Positions 10,142-20,150 of a stretch of DNA of 64,000 nucleotides are shown one piece after another. Both the position numbers and the translations under genes were made by a program. How positions within the stretch are numbered: the stretch's first letter is position 1; each line of letters begins with the position of its first letter. The stretch lies in assembly GCA_003263775.1 (NCBI GenBank), contig JYJJ01000051.1, forward strand, positions 248,001-312,000, in the 5' to 3' direction. The notes beneath the pieces were generated by a model. That model saw nothing but the letters and a program-made list of their open reading frames with translations, searched no databases and was not told where the DNA came from. The stretch is from Vibrio maritimus. GTDB taxonomy: Bacteria > Pseudomonadota > Gammaproteobacteria > Enterobacterales > Vibrionaceae.

Positions 10142-11114
10142 ATCGGACACCGACCTTTCTGTCAAAGGAAGGTTTCAGCGAGATACTGAAGGCAATGAAG
10201 TCTGGGTGGTTGTTGCAAAAAAGACTTGGCAATGGATAGAAGGGGCTTGGCATCCACTCGCGGAGAGTGAGATCTTTGATGATCCTCAGTATCTAGGTGA
10301 GCCTGGACTGTCAGCAATGAAAGTAGATCATGAGTTTGCTTACCTTAAGAACAATACGGATGTCCTCTTGTATGGCAAAGCACGCAGCTACGCGAAAAAA
10401 CCAGTGACGCAACACGAATGTCGATTGCTCATCGATGGTCATATTGATAAGGCGTTATCGATTACTGGAGAGCGAAGTTGGATTGAGCATGGCGGTAGCG
10501 TTACGGTGAGCCGTCCTTTGGCGTTTATCGAGGCGGAGATCGACTATAGCTGTGCGATAGGTGGCGATGAGCGAAATCGGATTGGTGGTGGAGTTGCGAA
10601 GTCGAACCAGGAGTTGTTGGAGCAAAAAGTACCAAGTGTGTTTTATCCTCAAGAGAACTGGCAATCCTCAACTGACAAAATTCGTGTTGCTGGCTTCGGA
10701 CCACTGCCACCGTTCTTTAAATCCCGCAGTGTTCTAGCTGGTACCTTTGATGACCATTGGATCATGAGTAGGAAGCCAATGCTACCTGAAGATTTTGACT
10801 TGAGATTCTATCAAAGTGCTCCCCTTGACCAGCAATGCAAAGGGCATTTAGTGGGTGGGGAGCGCATAGTGACAAGCGGTTTTTGTCACAACGAAACATT
10901 GTCTTTTCGTATCCCAGCGACGAAATACAGCGCAGCAGCGAACTTTGATGGTGAATTCCAGCTTAGAACTATGGACATTTACACGGTATTTATTAACGCA
11001 GAGACCAAAACCCTATCATTGTCGTTTAATGCGTCGTTTCCGTGTCAAGGTCGGGAACATTTATTAACGACAACTCAAATAGTTGAAAGCGCTGAGGAGG
11101 TAACGAGTGGCTAG
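10122..11114 (+). CDS. DUF2169 T6SS adaptor protein
   Basis: A 330-residue protein with DUF2169 hallmarks: the WVVVAKKTWQW opening strand, DVLLYGKARSYAKKPVTQHECRL, and GFGPLPPFFKSRSVLAGTFDDHW near the middle. DUF2169 proteins are cytoplasmic adaptors that usually help load PAAR or DUF4150 spike tips with effectors. The ATG follows GAGGACCAAA and overlaps the previous gene. No PAAR gene is seen next to it, which is unusual for this neighbourhood. Confidence 0.85.
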   Translation: MQLWDIESDTDLSVKGRFQRDTEGNEVWVVVAKKTWQWIEGAWHPLAESEIFDDPQYLGEPGLSAMKVDHEFAYLKNNTDVLLYGKARSYAKKPVTQHECRLLIDGHIDKALSITGERSWIEHGGSVTVSRPLAFIEAEIDYSCAIGGDERNRIGGGVAKSNQELLEQKVPSVFYPQENWQSSTDKIRVAGFGPLPPFFKSRSVLAGTFDDHWIMSRKPMLPEDFDLRFYQSAPLDQQCKGHLVGGERIVTSGFCHNETLSFRIPATKYSAAANFDGEFQLRTMDIYTVFINAETKTLSLSFNASFPCQGREHLLTTTQIVESAEEVTSG

Positions 11115-12049
11115 TTCAGTAGGTCGATTTATCTTAGCTGCGGACGCGGTGACCCCTGCAGGTATGAACATTGATATTTCTACCGCAGTGGCAGAAGCCG
11201 ACGTCGCGAAATTCAGTCAGCAGGAATTGGATGCAGGGATGGATCGATATCCATACGCCAATGTTGGGTTCGTTCTAGGTGAAACTTGGTAGAGCGATAC
11301 AGTGGTTTAGCGGATATTGTAATGGAGTCGTTGTTGGGCCGTTTACCTCGAATGCTAAAGCCGATTCCTTTGTTGCTGTCGGTACCTGAAACATTAAACG
11401 GTCATGAGATCAATCGTTGGATTGAGCAATATGATGAGTCGCTAGGTATTGCGACGGTAGAGGCGGTTCAAATGTCAGGACCAGCGTTGGTTGGCAAGAT
11501 GAATCAGTTATTAGAGAAACATGACGCCATCATGTGTATAGCGGTTGATTCTCTCTATGAACTTCGTGAGCAACTCGCCAACCAAGCAAAAGTGATGACA
11601 GGTAACAACCCATGGGGAATTATTCCCAGTGAGGGGGCTGCAGGGTTGGTCGTTTGTCGAAAAAATGTGGTTGAGACGTTGAAACTAGAACCGCTTGCAG
11701 AGTTTGGATACCTAGCGGTGAATGATAATCCTGTAAATGCGAGGAATATGTTTCATTTAGTACAACAGGCGAGTATGCACATTGACAACTTTGGTGAGGT
11801 ATACACCGATATGACTAATTTGCGCAGCCACACTGAAGACTATGGTTTCGCGCTAGGAGCGAAAGCAGAGCAATTCATTAACCCGCAACAACCCAAGCGC
11901 ATTAACTCACTATGGGGCACAATGGCTCATGTTCATCAATAGCACTTATCGTTTATGCGACGCAAAGGCACCATTTTCAACACTCGATATCTTTGATGAT
12001 GTTTGGTGTAGATAAAGGAGTAGGGTTGATGCAACTACTGAAAGCCTAA
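11107..12049 (+). CDS. Ketoacyl-synthase-like T6SS protein, two frame breaks
   Basis: GTG start with a strong GAGGAGG site, overlapping the DUF2169 gene. Three frames join into a 314-residue protein if one base is restored near 11285 and one G near 11925. The breaks otherwise stop translation at 11292 and 11942. The joined sequence resembles the thiolase-fold, ketoacyl-synthase-like proteins often found in T6SS clusters: an SEGAAGLVVCRKN segment, then TDMTNLRSHTEDYGFAL, and a C-terminal ALIVYATQRHHFQH helix. I see no DTACSS-like active-site cysteine, and the protein is shorter than FabF, so it is probably non-catalytic. Its T6SS role is unknown. Confidence 0.7.
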
Positions 12050-12139
12050 TCGTTAAGTTCCATTTAGAACTATGCCTAAGTTAACCTCAAATAGCCCACT
12101 CGTTGAGATTAATTAGCCATAGAGGTTTCGCAAAAAGAG

Positions 12140-12175
12140 ATCTGAATCACGCGGTGAATGGTTTCGGATTTTTTT
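12140..12175 (+). terminator. Terminator of the hcp-vgrG transcript
   Basis: ATCTGAA (12140-12146) pairs with TTTCGGAT (one G-U pair), with a nested TCAC/GTGA stem, and ends in seven T residues. It lies about 90 bases after the reconstructed stop of the ketoacyl-synthase-like gene. Confidence 0.65.
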
Positions 12176-12273
12176 AGGGAAATGAAAGTTAGTTAAAGCG
12201 AAATCTAAACTGTATGCCTAATTAGTAATAATCACTAAATTAATAGATTTACTGTTCGTTTTAATTACTAACC

Positions 12274-12303
12274 TTGAACTGGATTCACATAAAACTCTAT
12301 TAT
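12274..12303 (+). promoter_or_regulatory. Sigma-70 promoter for the kinase-tssA-G block
   Basis: TTGAAC (12274-12279), 18-base spacer, TATTAT (12298-12303), placed 24 bases before the kinase start. It follows the terminator at 12140-12175, so the kinase begins a new transcription unit. Confidence 0.5.
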
Positions 12304-12326
12304 CATCGCCTAGTTATATTGTTGCG

Positions 12327-14333
12327 GTGAAAGAGTTAAAAGTGTCAGAGAATCAAGGGTCAAATCAGGGTTTTATTGATCAGCTGGTCGTAAAAGCGAT
12401 TGAAAAGCGAAAGATGACAGCCCAGAACACAACCGGAAAAAATAAACTCAAACTTGAGTATGTATTATTTTCTCAGTTCGATGTTCTTGATACTTTTGTT
12501 TCAAAGAATGGTCGTTCGACCATCTATCATTTGGCCAATAAAGAACAGCCAGAAAAGCAGGTCTGCTGTAAGGTCATTAATGATGATGTACCGGATATCG
12601 CCAGTAAAATGCTTATCGATGAAGCAAGCCGCCTCGAACTGTCTCAACATCCAAGCGTGGCGAACTTCATCAAGATCGGTACTGAGTTTGACCGTCCTTA
12701 CCTAATGTATGAGTGGGTTCCAGGTGAAACGCTCGCGGATAAGATGCAACGTCATTCAAATAAAGGCTTTCGCCACGACCACATTGCTTGGCTGGTATAT
12801 CAACTGGCTGGTGCTCTTGAATTTATGCACACCCGAGGTGTATGCCACTTAGATATTAAACCTTCCAATGTTCTAGTTAGTGAAGGTGACTATATCAAGC
12901 TTATCGACTTCGGCGCGTCTCGATATATTGGTGAAACGGAACCGTATGCAGAAGCAAGCCTAAACTATGCCTCTCCAAGCTTTATAGAAACGGGTGTTGC
13001 AGAGCCGCAAGATGATGTTTACTCACTGGCTCTACTTACTGGGCATTTATTTTTAGGCTCTATTTTTGGTGATGCGTGGCATAAGCAAATAAAAGGAAGA
13101 AAAAGACCCGTTCTAATCCCGGGTCACATTTGGAATCTGTTAAAAGAAGTCATTAAAAGACCAAGAAGCCACGGTTATACTGCTATTACTTTTGCGCAGC
13201 AGCTTGCAAAAATTAACTCAGGTGCCATTGACTCAAAATCGAGTGCTCCGATATTTAGCAACCTTCGCAATGCTGACTTGGTGCTCACTCAATGTAGCCC
13301 TTATGAAAGGGTTGGTGCGAAGAGATTCAAACTGTTTGAACTGACTTTGGCAGTTTGCCTTGCGGTCGGAACAGGATTTTATGTCCATCAGCAGAGTCAA
13401 CCATCGTGGAAAACTATCGTTGCCTCTGACGTCACGCCAAGTGACATGATCAGTTCGATTAAGCCGGCGCAAACGGCCTCTTTCTTAAGTCAACCACCTT
13501 GGGAAATTGAATTTGCGCTCAACGATATGGAAAAAGATGTCATAAGCATGGCTCCATATCGCGAGGCTTATGAAGTACAGCAGCTTAAACTGGCTGATCT
13601 CTATCAGCAGAATCAGGGTGACGTTGCCGCGTATCAGGGGCTAGCTGATGAGCTGCCGCCCTCACTATTAGCGGTAAGGTACGATTTAATTGAGCTGAGA
13701 CAAAAGCTCATTGATGATGGTGCGCTGTTCCCCTATGCCGACAAAACACTAACCAACGCTATGGCGTCACTCAATCGCGCTTCGGCGGACTCTTATAAGT
13801 TGGCGACTATCGCAGGCTCGAAAACAGAGAACTTGACGAATTTAATTCTGAGTGGCGAAGCGGAAATAGCGAGCAAAGCGCTTCAAGAGGTGTGGTTGCT
13901 CAATCAGTCTAAAGCCTATTTCTATAGCCAAGTGTTACCTAATAAGGTGATGAAAAACATTGATGTGGCTATCACGGAACATACACGTTCTCATTATTAC
14001 AGCAAAGCGATAGCAAAAGCGGAGGCTGCGACAGAGTTTTTTGGAGAAACCCCAGAACTGATGCAGAAGATCCGCGACCTTCGCGTCGCGAGAAGCGAAT
14101 ACATTTTGTTTAGTACTGTTACTGAGAAGTCTATTTTCGGGAAGCAAAAATTGCATGATTCTTTAGGCGAACTGGAGCGAAATGCGCCAACTAAGTTTGG
14201 CGAGATTACCGAACTACTCGAAAACATGGCCAGTGACTCCATTGATAAGAGTCACCAGAAGTCGATGCCTGCTCGTGGTGCTATAGCAGTAGAGCGTGCA
14301 CTGAAAGACTACCTCACTGAGAGCAGGGGTTGA
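12327..14333 (+). CDS. PpkA-type T6SS Ser/Thr kinase, membrane-anchored
   Basis: Hanks-type kinase domain at about residues 50-290. The ATP lysine is in VCCKVIN (K82), the catalytic loop is HLDIKPSN (D176; leucine replaces the usual HRD arginine) and the metal site is DFG (195-197). The glycine loop is poorly conserved (SKNGRSTIY). One membrane segment (about 337-353) leads to a helical periplasmic region of some 310 residues. In T6SS clusters such kinases phosphorylate FHA proteins to control assembly, and a tagH FHA gene is present at 28534. No partner PppA phosphatase is visible in the window. The start is GTG at 12327; a GTG at 12342 or ATG at 12414 is possible. Confidence 0.88.
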   Translation: MKELKVSENQGSNQGFIDQLVVKAIEKRKMTAQNTTGKNKLKLEYVLFSQFDVLDTFVSKNGRSTIYHLANKEQPEKQVCCKVINDDVPDIASKMLIDEASRLELSQHPSVANFIKIGTEFDRPYLMYEWVPGETLADKMQRHSNKGFRHDHIAWLVYQLAGALEFMHTRGVCHLDIKPSNVLVSEGDYIKLIDFGASRYIGETEPYAEASLNYASPSFIETGVAEPQDDVYSLALLTGHLFLGSIFGDAWHKQIKGRKRPVLIPGHIWNLLKEVIKRPRSHGYTAITFAQQLAKINSGAIDSKSSAPIFSNLRNADLVLTQCSPYERVGAKRFKLFELTLAVCLAVGTGFYVHQQSQPSWKTIVASDVTPSDMISSIKPAQTASFLSQPPWEIEFALNDMEKDVISMAPYREAYEVQQLKLADLYQQNQGDVAAYQGLADELPPSLLAVRYDLIELRQKLIDDGALFPYADKTLTNAMASLNRASADSYKLATIAGSKTENLTNLILSGEAEIASKALQEVWLLNQSKAYFYSQVLPNKVMKNIDVAITEHTRSHYYSKAIAKAEAATEFFGETPELMQKIRDLRVARSEYILFSTVTEKSIFGKQKLHDSLGELERNAPTKFGEITELLENMASDSIDKSHQKSMPARGAIAVERALKDYLTESRG

Positions 14334-14334
14334 T

Positions 14335-15902
14335 ATGTCTGTAATCGATATTGCGCCACTTCTTGCTCCTATTTCTGACGCGTCACCATGTGGCGAAGAT
14401 GCTCGCTATGAGTTCTGTTATGAAATGATGGAAGCCGAGGTGAAAAAGTTCGGTTCCTTGTTTGGTGAAACCGTCGATTGGGAGGTTGTGAAAACGCATT
14501 CGATAGAAGTTCTCAGCCTGCATAGTAAGGATCTAAAAGCGCTGTGTTATTTGATTCGGGCTTTGGCTGAAGAGTCTGGTCTTGATGGCTTTCATGTTGG
14601 CTAGAGTTGCTCGGCGATATGCTTGCGCAATTCGGAAGTCGCCTCTATCCAACACGTAAACGTGGTCGAGATGGTGCGGTCGAGTGGCTTAATCACCAGT
14701 TTAAATTGCTCTGTAGTAAGTTTTCTGAAACGCCTCAGTCGTGGGAATCGGTATCTGCGTGTGCTACCGCCATCGAACGAGTTCAATCAGAGTTTGATCG
14801 TGTGTTTGAAGATTCTGATAGCGATTTCTTTGAAACAAGAACTCAGTTGAATGTTCTGATGCAACAAGCGGTAGCGGATAGCGCGCCTAATCAAGCAGCT
14901 GACGATGCAGCTCCAGTGGAGGTAGCTTCGCCCGTTGCCGAAACATCAAAGGCAGGGGATATAGTTCAAGAAATATCAGCGAAAAGCGCAGCACCAGTTC
15001 AGCCTTTGGAGACTAAAGCCAAGTCAGTGACTAGACAGGAGGTAGAAGTCGATACCGATTTTACTTCGCCGGCTGCCTCAAAGCGTACGCTAAAAAAAGT
15101 CGCTGAAGTAATGATTCATGCTGATGTGAGTAACGCACTTGCCTATCGCATATATCGCCATCTGACCTGGGATGACATCGACTGCCTTCCCGAACATCAA
15201 AACAATGTCACACCGCTGAGCTTGGCGGTGTCCGCTGACCAACAGTCAGACTACAAAGAGAAAGCGAATCAAGAAAGCGAAGTCGACACTGTTAAGCGTT
15301 TAGAGCGCACTCTAACGGATGCACCGTTTTGGCTTACTGGTCACTTCTATGTCTATTCAATGCTTAAAAATATTGGATTTGATGACGCCGCTTCGGCGGT
15401 GAAACAAGAAACATTGCGCTTTGTTGACACATATCCAGGAATTGAGAGCCTGGAATTCAAGAATTCTGTTCCATTTGCAGATGAAGCTACTCGTCAATGG
15501 CTTGCTACCAAAGACCAAGCTTTATCGGGTGCGAATACAGCCGTTCAGGCTGTGTATATCGACTCAGATGATGCACAGCAAGTGGAGGATATTACCCTAG
15601 AGAATCTAGGGGAACACGCCGCGGAACTTGCTCACAAACTGGAGCTAGATAGCTCCGGAAGAGGGCAATTTATTCTGTATTTACAATTAATAGCAGCTTA
15701 CCAGTCTGTTGGGCTTTTTCCTTTGTGCTTGCCATACCTGAAACGAGGTTGGGAAGTACATAAGGAATTTAATCTTGCCAGCTGGGAACCCCACTTATCT
15801 ACTCAATTGGAGAGCTTTATTCGCAAGACGCTTCAAGCGCTTTATAAGAGTAAAGACCTATTACCAGTTGAATATGAAGAGTGGCAAGCAATATACGACT
15901 AG
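14335..15902 (+). CDS. tssA: T6SS baseplate/cap protein TssA, frame break
   Basis: TssA caps and nucleates sheath polymerisation. The start follows the kinase stop by one base with a GAGCAGGGG site. The first 89 codons (ImpA_N type: IAPLLAPISDASPCGEDARYE, DLKALCYLIRALAEESGLDGF) stop at 14604. The rest continues in the next frame from 14607. Restoring one C (GGCTAG to GGCCTAG, about 14600) gives HVGLELLGDMLAQF and a 522-residue protein. The C-terminal part (RTLKKVAEVMIHADVSNALAYRIYRHL, and a tail ending VEYEEWQAIYD) is of the VasJ type. The break is probably a sequencing error. Confidence 0.88.
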
Positions 15903-15929
15903 TTACAAGAGTTAAATAAGGAACTAATT

Positions 15930-16436
15930 ATGTCACGTGATGGCTCGGTGGCTCCTAAAGAGCGAATTAATATCCGTTATGTTCCAGCAACAGGCGATGC
16001 GCAAGAAGACGTAGAGCTGCCGCTGAGCATGATGGTCGTTGGTGATTTCACAGCGCGAGCAGATGAAACACCGATTGAGGAACGTACACCAATCAACATC
16101 GATAAAGACAACTTTAACGAAGTGTTGGATGGTTATGCTCCCAACGTAAAAGTAAACGTAGAGAACCGTTTAACGGACGAAGAAGGTGCACAGATCGGTG
16201 TCGATCTTACGTTTAAAAACATGAAAGACTTTTCTCCTGAGTCGATTGCAAAGGGTGTTCCCGAGCTAAACAGCTTACTTGAGCTGCGTGAGGCTTTGGT
16301 CGCACTGAAAGGTCCCCTTGGCAACGTGCCAGCTTTCCGTAAAAAAATCGCTGCGGTACTCGAGGATGAAGAGGCGAGAAAGAAACTACTGGATGAACTA
16401 AGCATTGGTGCAGACCAAGAAGCGAAAGAAGAGTAA
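15930..16436 (+). CDS. tssB: T6SS sheath subunit TssB (VipA)
   Basis: Small subunit of the contractile sheath, which intertwines with TssC. The 168 residues contain the family signature of an early KERINIRYVPATGDAQEDVEL followed by PLSMMVVGDFT, then FNEVLDGYAPNVKVNVENRL. A C-terminal acidic helix interacts with TssC and is recognised with it. tssC starts 8 bases after the tssB stop. Length and order are as expected for an operon tssA-B-C. Confidence 0.97.
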   Translation: MSRDGSVAPKERINIRYVPATGDAQEDVELPLSMMVVGDFTARADETPIEERTPINIDKDNFNEVLDGYAPNVKVNVENRLTDEEGAQIGVDLTFKNMKDFSPESIAKGVPELNSLLELREALVALKGPLGNVPAFRKKIAAVLEDEEARKKLLDELSIGADQEAKEE

Positions 16437-16444
16437 GGAACGAC

Positions 16445-17919
16445 ATGTCGGCAGAAGCACAAGCACCGGAACAAGAAGCGGCTCTAGCAGAGTCAGGCTC
16501 CCTTCTGGACAGCATTCTAAATGAAACCCGCCTGAAACCGAGCGACGAAGGTTTTGATGTCGCAAAACGTGGTGTAGAGGCGTTTATTGGTGAGCTGTTA
16601 AGCAGCTCAACTACAGAGAAAGTCGACCAGTCACTTGTCGATCTAATGATCTCTGAAATTGATCAAAAACTCTCCAAACAAGTGGATGCGATTCTTCATA
16701 ACGAAGAAGTACAAGCAATCGAGTCAACGTGGCGCGGTCTGAAATATCTTGTCGATCACACCGAGTTCAGAGAGAACATTCAGATTGAGTTGATTTCAGC
16801 GAAAAAAGATGAAGTTCTTGATGACTTTGAAGATGCACCAGAAGTGGTGAAGTCAGGTCTGTACAAGCAAATTTATACTCGTGAGTATGGTCAGTTTGGT
16901 GGTAAGCCAGTCGGCGCTGTTATTTGTGACTACCAACTTTCAGCATCGTCTCCAGACATCAAGCTGATGGAGTACATGGGTAACGTGGGTGCAATGTCAC
17001 ACGCGCCATTCATTACCTCTGCTTCAGCGAAGTTCTTTGGTGTCGATAGCTACGAAGAGCTACCAAATCTAAAAGATCTGAAATCGGTATTTGAAGGTCC
17101 TCAGTACACTAAGTGGCGCGGCTTCCGTGAACATGAAGATGCTCGCTATGTAGGCCTATGTACCTCACGCTTTATGCTACGTACACCATATTCAGTGGCA
17201 GATAACCCAATCAAAGCGTTTGACTATGATGAACAAGTAACGGATAGCCATGACAATTATTTGTGGGGCAACTCAGCGTATGCGATGGCATCAAAAATTA
17301 GTGAGTCATTTGCGAAATACCGCTGGTGTCCAAACATTATTGGACCGCAAAGTGGTGGTGCTGTGTTTGATTTACCAGTCTACAACTTTGAATCTATGGC
17401 CAGATTGAGACCAAAATTCCAACTGAAATCTTAGTCTCTGATCGCCGTGAATACGAATTAGCAGAAGAGGGCTTTATTGCACTCACCATGCGTAAAGGAT
17501 CTGACAACGCTGCATTCTTCTCAGCAAACTCAGTTCAAAAGCCAAAGGTGTTTGCAAACACGCCAGAAGGCAAACAAGCAGAGATGAACTATAAACTGGG
17601 TACTCAGTTGCCTTATATGTTCATTATCAACCGTTTGGCGCACTACATTAAAGTGCTACAGCGTGAGCAAATCGGCTCTTGGAAAGAGCGTTCTGATTTG
17701 GAAATTGAGCTGAATAAATGGATCCGTCAATACGTGTCTGACCAAGAGAACCCGCCAGCGGAAGTACGTGGTCGTCGTCCACTTCGTGCTGCAAAAGTTG
17801 AGGTGTCGGATGTTGAAGGCGATCCAGGTTGGTACAAAGTGGCTATGTCTGTTCGCCCGCACTTTAAATACATGGGTGCAAGCTTTGACTTATCGCTGGT
17901 TGGTAAGCTAGACCAATAA
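16445..17919 (+). CDS. tssC: T6SS sheath subunit TssC (VipB), frame break
   Basis: Large sheath subunit, 491 residues when restored. The first 329 codons (ESTWRGLKYLVDHTEF, VGAVICDYQLSAS, GLCTSRFMLRTPYS, CPNIIGPQSGGAVFDLPVYNFESM) stop at 17434. The remainder resumes in the next frame with ILVSDRREYELAEEGF and FSANSVQKPK. Adding one G at about 17398 (ATGGCC to ATGGGCC) rejoins them as ESMGQIETKIPTEI. The N-terminal ClpV-recognition helix is intact. If the break were real the T6SS could not contract. I regard it as a base-calling error. Confidence 0.95.
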
Positions 17920-17937
17920 GTTAATGTCGATAAGAAC

Positions 17938-17967
17938 AAGCAGTCAGTGGAAATTGGCTGCTTTTTT
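17938..17967 (+). terminator. Intrinsic terminator between tssC and tssE
   Basis: AAGCAGTCA (17938-17946) pairs with TGGCTGCTT (17955-17963, one G-U pair), followed directly by a T run. It would end most tssABC transcripts and let fewer continue into tssE, matching the need for many sheath subunits and few baseplate subunits. Confidence 0.75.
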
Positions 17968-17980
17968 CTTGGTAACGTTT

Positions 17981-18391
17981 ATGGAAAAAGGATACCGACT
18001 CCTCGAGCGAATTGAGTTAGGGGAGCCAAAAAACAGCTACGAAAAGGTGGTCTCACACAAACATTTGATTGAGTCCATACACCTTCACTTAGCAGATTTA
18101 CTCAACACTCATTCTGGCAATGCAATGATCGACACGGATTATGGTTTGCCTGACTTTAATGATGTATTGGCGAATAACACCAATCTAGTACGTCATATTC
18201 AAAAGAACATCTCGTCAACGATACATCAATTTGAACCCAGAATGTTGGATGTTGAAGTGCACTATAAAGAAGACCATCACAACCCGTTGCAATTAAGCTT
18301 TGCCATCAGTGGCGTGGTGTCCCACAACGGAGGAAAAGTGCCAATGTCTATTGATGTCTTTATGGGAACAGACGGCCAATTTAACGTGTAG
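17981..18391 (+). CDS. tssE: T6SS baseplate protein TssE (gp25-like)
   Basis: A 136-residue wedge component homologous to phage T4 gp25. It shows RLLERIELGEP at the start, LLNTHSGNAMIDTDYGLPDFND (the gp25 signature), HIQKNISSTIHQFEPRM and a C-terminal beta strand. An in-frame ATG at 17924 would translate through the terminator at 17938-17967. The ATG at 17981 matches family N-termini (MEKGYRLLERIE) and is preferred. Confidence 0.93.
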   Translation: MEKGYRLLERIELGEPKNSYEKVVSHKHLIESIHLHLADLLNTHSGNAMIDTDYGLPDFNDVLANNTNLVRHIQKNISSTIHQFEPRMLDVEVHYKEDHHNPLQLSFAISGVVSHNGGKVPMSIDVFMGTDGQFNV

Positions 18392-18401
18392 TAGGTGCCA
18401 A

Positions 18402-20150
18402 TTGAGCAATAGCAAATATTTCCAAGATGAGCTGACTTATCTTAGAGAGGCGGGCAGTGAGTTCGCCCAATATCATCCCAAACTCACCCAGTTTTTGTCA
18501 GAAGGAACGTTTGACCCTGATGTTGAACGCTTGCTTGAAGGCTTTGCGTTTTTAACCGGGCGGATCCGCGAGAAAATCGATGATGAGCTGCCAGAGCTAA
18601 CTCAATCATTAATGACGCTGCTTTGGCCACATTACCTGCGTTCGGTGCCTTCGATGTGCATTACCGAACTTACTCCGCATGTAGGTGGACTATCAGAAAA
18701 AACGGTAGTCAAACGTGGATCAGAAATGGCGAGTGAACAAGTGGAGGGAACGCAATGTTTGTTCCAAACCTGTTACGACGTCGATTTATATCCTATGTCG
18801 ATTTCGTCTATCGAGCAAAATAACACACGGACGAGCTCCTCGATTCAAGTCGCACTGGCCGCTGAGTACGGCGTGGATTTATCGAGAATCGGCTTAGATA
18901 CAGTTAGGCTTCATTTACATGGTGAAATCCATATCACTCGCACTGTATTTTTATGGCTGTTCCGCTACTTAGATTACGTAGAGCTTGATGTTGGTGGTGG
19001 TTATAAACACAAGCTAAGTCCAGAGCATGTTAGCCCGGTTGGTTACGGTGAGGATGAGGCACTGCTGCCTTATGGAGAAAACTCATTTGCCGGATATCGC
19101 TTACTTCAAGAATATTTTTCTTTGCCAGATAAGTTCATGTTTTTTGATGTTAAAGGACTTGAGTGGCTTACAGGTATTCCAGGGCGCAGCCATGTCAATA
19201 TGACGTTTCATTTCAAGCGTGCACTTCCTCCAGAAGTAGTACTAAAAGATAAACATGTGAAACTGCATTGCACGCCAGTGGTGAATCTATTCGAAAAAGA
19301 TGGTGACCCGATCCGTCTGGAGCATCGTCGTAACGACTATAAGGTACGGCCTCAAAGCAGCAATCAAGAACACTATGAAGTGTATTCCATCCAGCAAGTA
19401 GAAAGCTGGAGTAAAGATGAGCGTCGCCGTAAACCGCTTTGTGAATTTGAGTCTTTTGAGCATCAAGTGAATCAACGTGATAAGCGAGAGTTCTATAAAT
19501 CAAAGGTGAGTGAGCGAATCAGTGGCCGGGGATTGGAACGTTACATCTCGTTCCATACGCACAATGGCGATATTGCTGACTTAGGAACGGAAACGGTTCT
19601 TATGAAGTTATTGTGCAGCAATGCCGATCTCGCTGAGCGTTTGTCGGTGGGTGACATTACATACAATACACATAAATCTCCCACATATGCGACCTTTCGC
19701 AATATCACGAAGCCGACACAGTCTGTCAGTCCTCAGGTCAATGGCGAACTTCAATGGCAGTTGATTGCCAACATGTCGCTTAACTATTTGTCGTTAGCGG
19801 ATATCGATGTACTGAAAGTGTTGCTGTCGACCTATGACTTCCATTCACGGGTTGATAGGCAGGCTCATCGAGCTTCGATTCATCGTTTAGACGGTATTGT
19901 GTCTTCCGAAATCCGGCCGATTGATCGAGTCTTCCGTGGTGTTTCAGTAAGGGGGAACCAGTTCAGAATGGTGGCTAATTCGACCTACTTTGTGAATGAG
20001 GGCGATATGTTTTTAATGGCCAATGTGCTTAACGAATTTATTCGTCTGTATTCTAGTGTGAACTCTTTTACCGAATTAGAAGTGCTTGATGAGGCTAATG
20101 GCGAAATCTACCAATGGAAAAGTCAGTTGGGGCAGCAGACCATCTTATGA
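18402..20150 (+). CDS. tssF: T6SS baseplate protein TssF
   Basis: Large wedge subunit, 582 residues from a TTG start at 18402 with AGGTG just upstream. The resulting N-terminus (SNSKYFQDELTYLREAGSEF) is the family opening. Further matches are DPDVERLLEGFAFLTGRIREKIDDELPELTQSL, LLWPHYLRSVPSM and a C-terminal FRGVSVRGNQFRM region with ELEVLDEANGEIYQWKSQLG. Upstream codons in this frame (from 18300) overlap tssE and are not family-like. The TGA overlaps the ATG of tssG. Confidence 0.95.
   Translation: MSNSKYFQDELTYLREAGSEFAQYHPKLTQFLSEGTFDPDVERLLEGFAFLTGRIREKIDDELPELTQSLMTLLWPHYLRSVPSMCITELTPHVGGLSEKTVVKRGSEMASEQVEGTQCLFQTCYDVDLYPMSISSIEQNNTRTSSSIQVALAAEYGVDLSRIGLDTVRLHLHGEIHITRTVFLWLFRYLDYVELDVGGGYKHKLSPEHVSPVGYGEDEALLPYGENSFAGYRLLQEYFSLPDKFMFFDVKGLEWLTGIPGRSHVNMTFHFKRALPPEVVLKDKHVKLHCTPVVNLFEKDGDPIRLEHRRNDYKVRPQSSNQEHYEVYSIQQVESWSKDERRRKPLCEFESFEHQVNQRDKREFYKSKVSERISGRGLERYISFHTHNGDIADLGTETVLMKLLCSNADLAERLSVGDITYNTHKSPTYATFRNITKPTQSVSPQVNGELQWQLIANMSLNYLSLADIDVLKVLLSTYDFHSRVDRQAHRASIHRLDGIVSSEIRPIDRVFRGVSVRGNQFRMVANSTYFVNEGDMFLMANVLNEFIRLYSSVNSFTELEVLDEANGEIYQWKSQLGQQTIL

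Noticed and set aside
16445-17919. Idea that the T6SS is naturally inactivated
   Set aside because: Frame breaks in tssA, tssC, tssG and tssM look the same as those in essential thrS and infC, so a sequencing cause is more likely.
17924-17980. Upstream ATG for tssE
   Set aside because: Translation would pass through a strong terminator, and the extra residues are not family-like.
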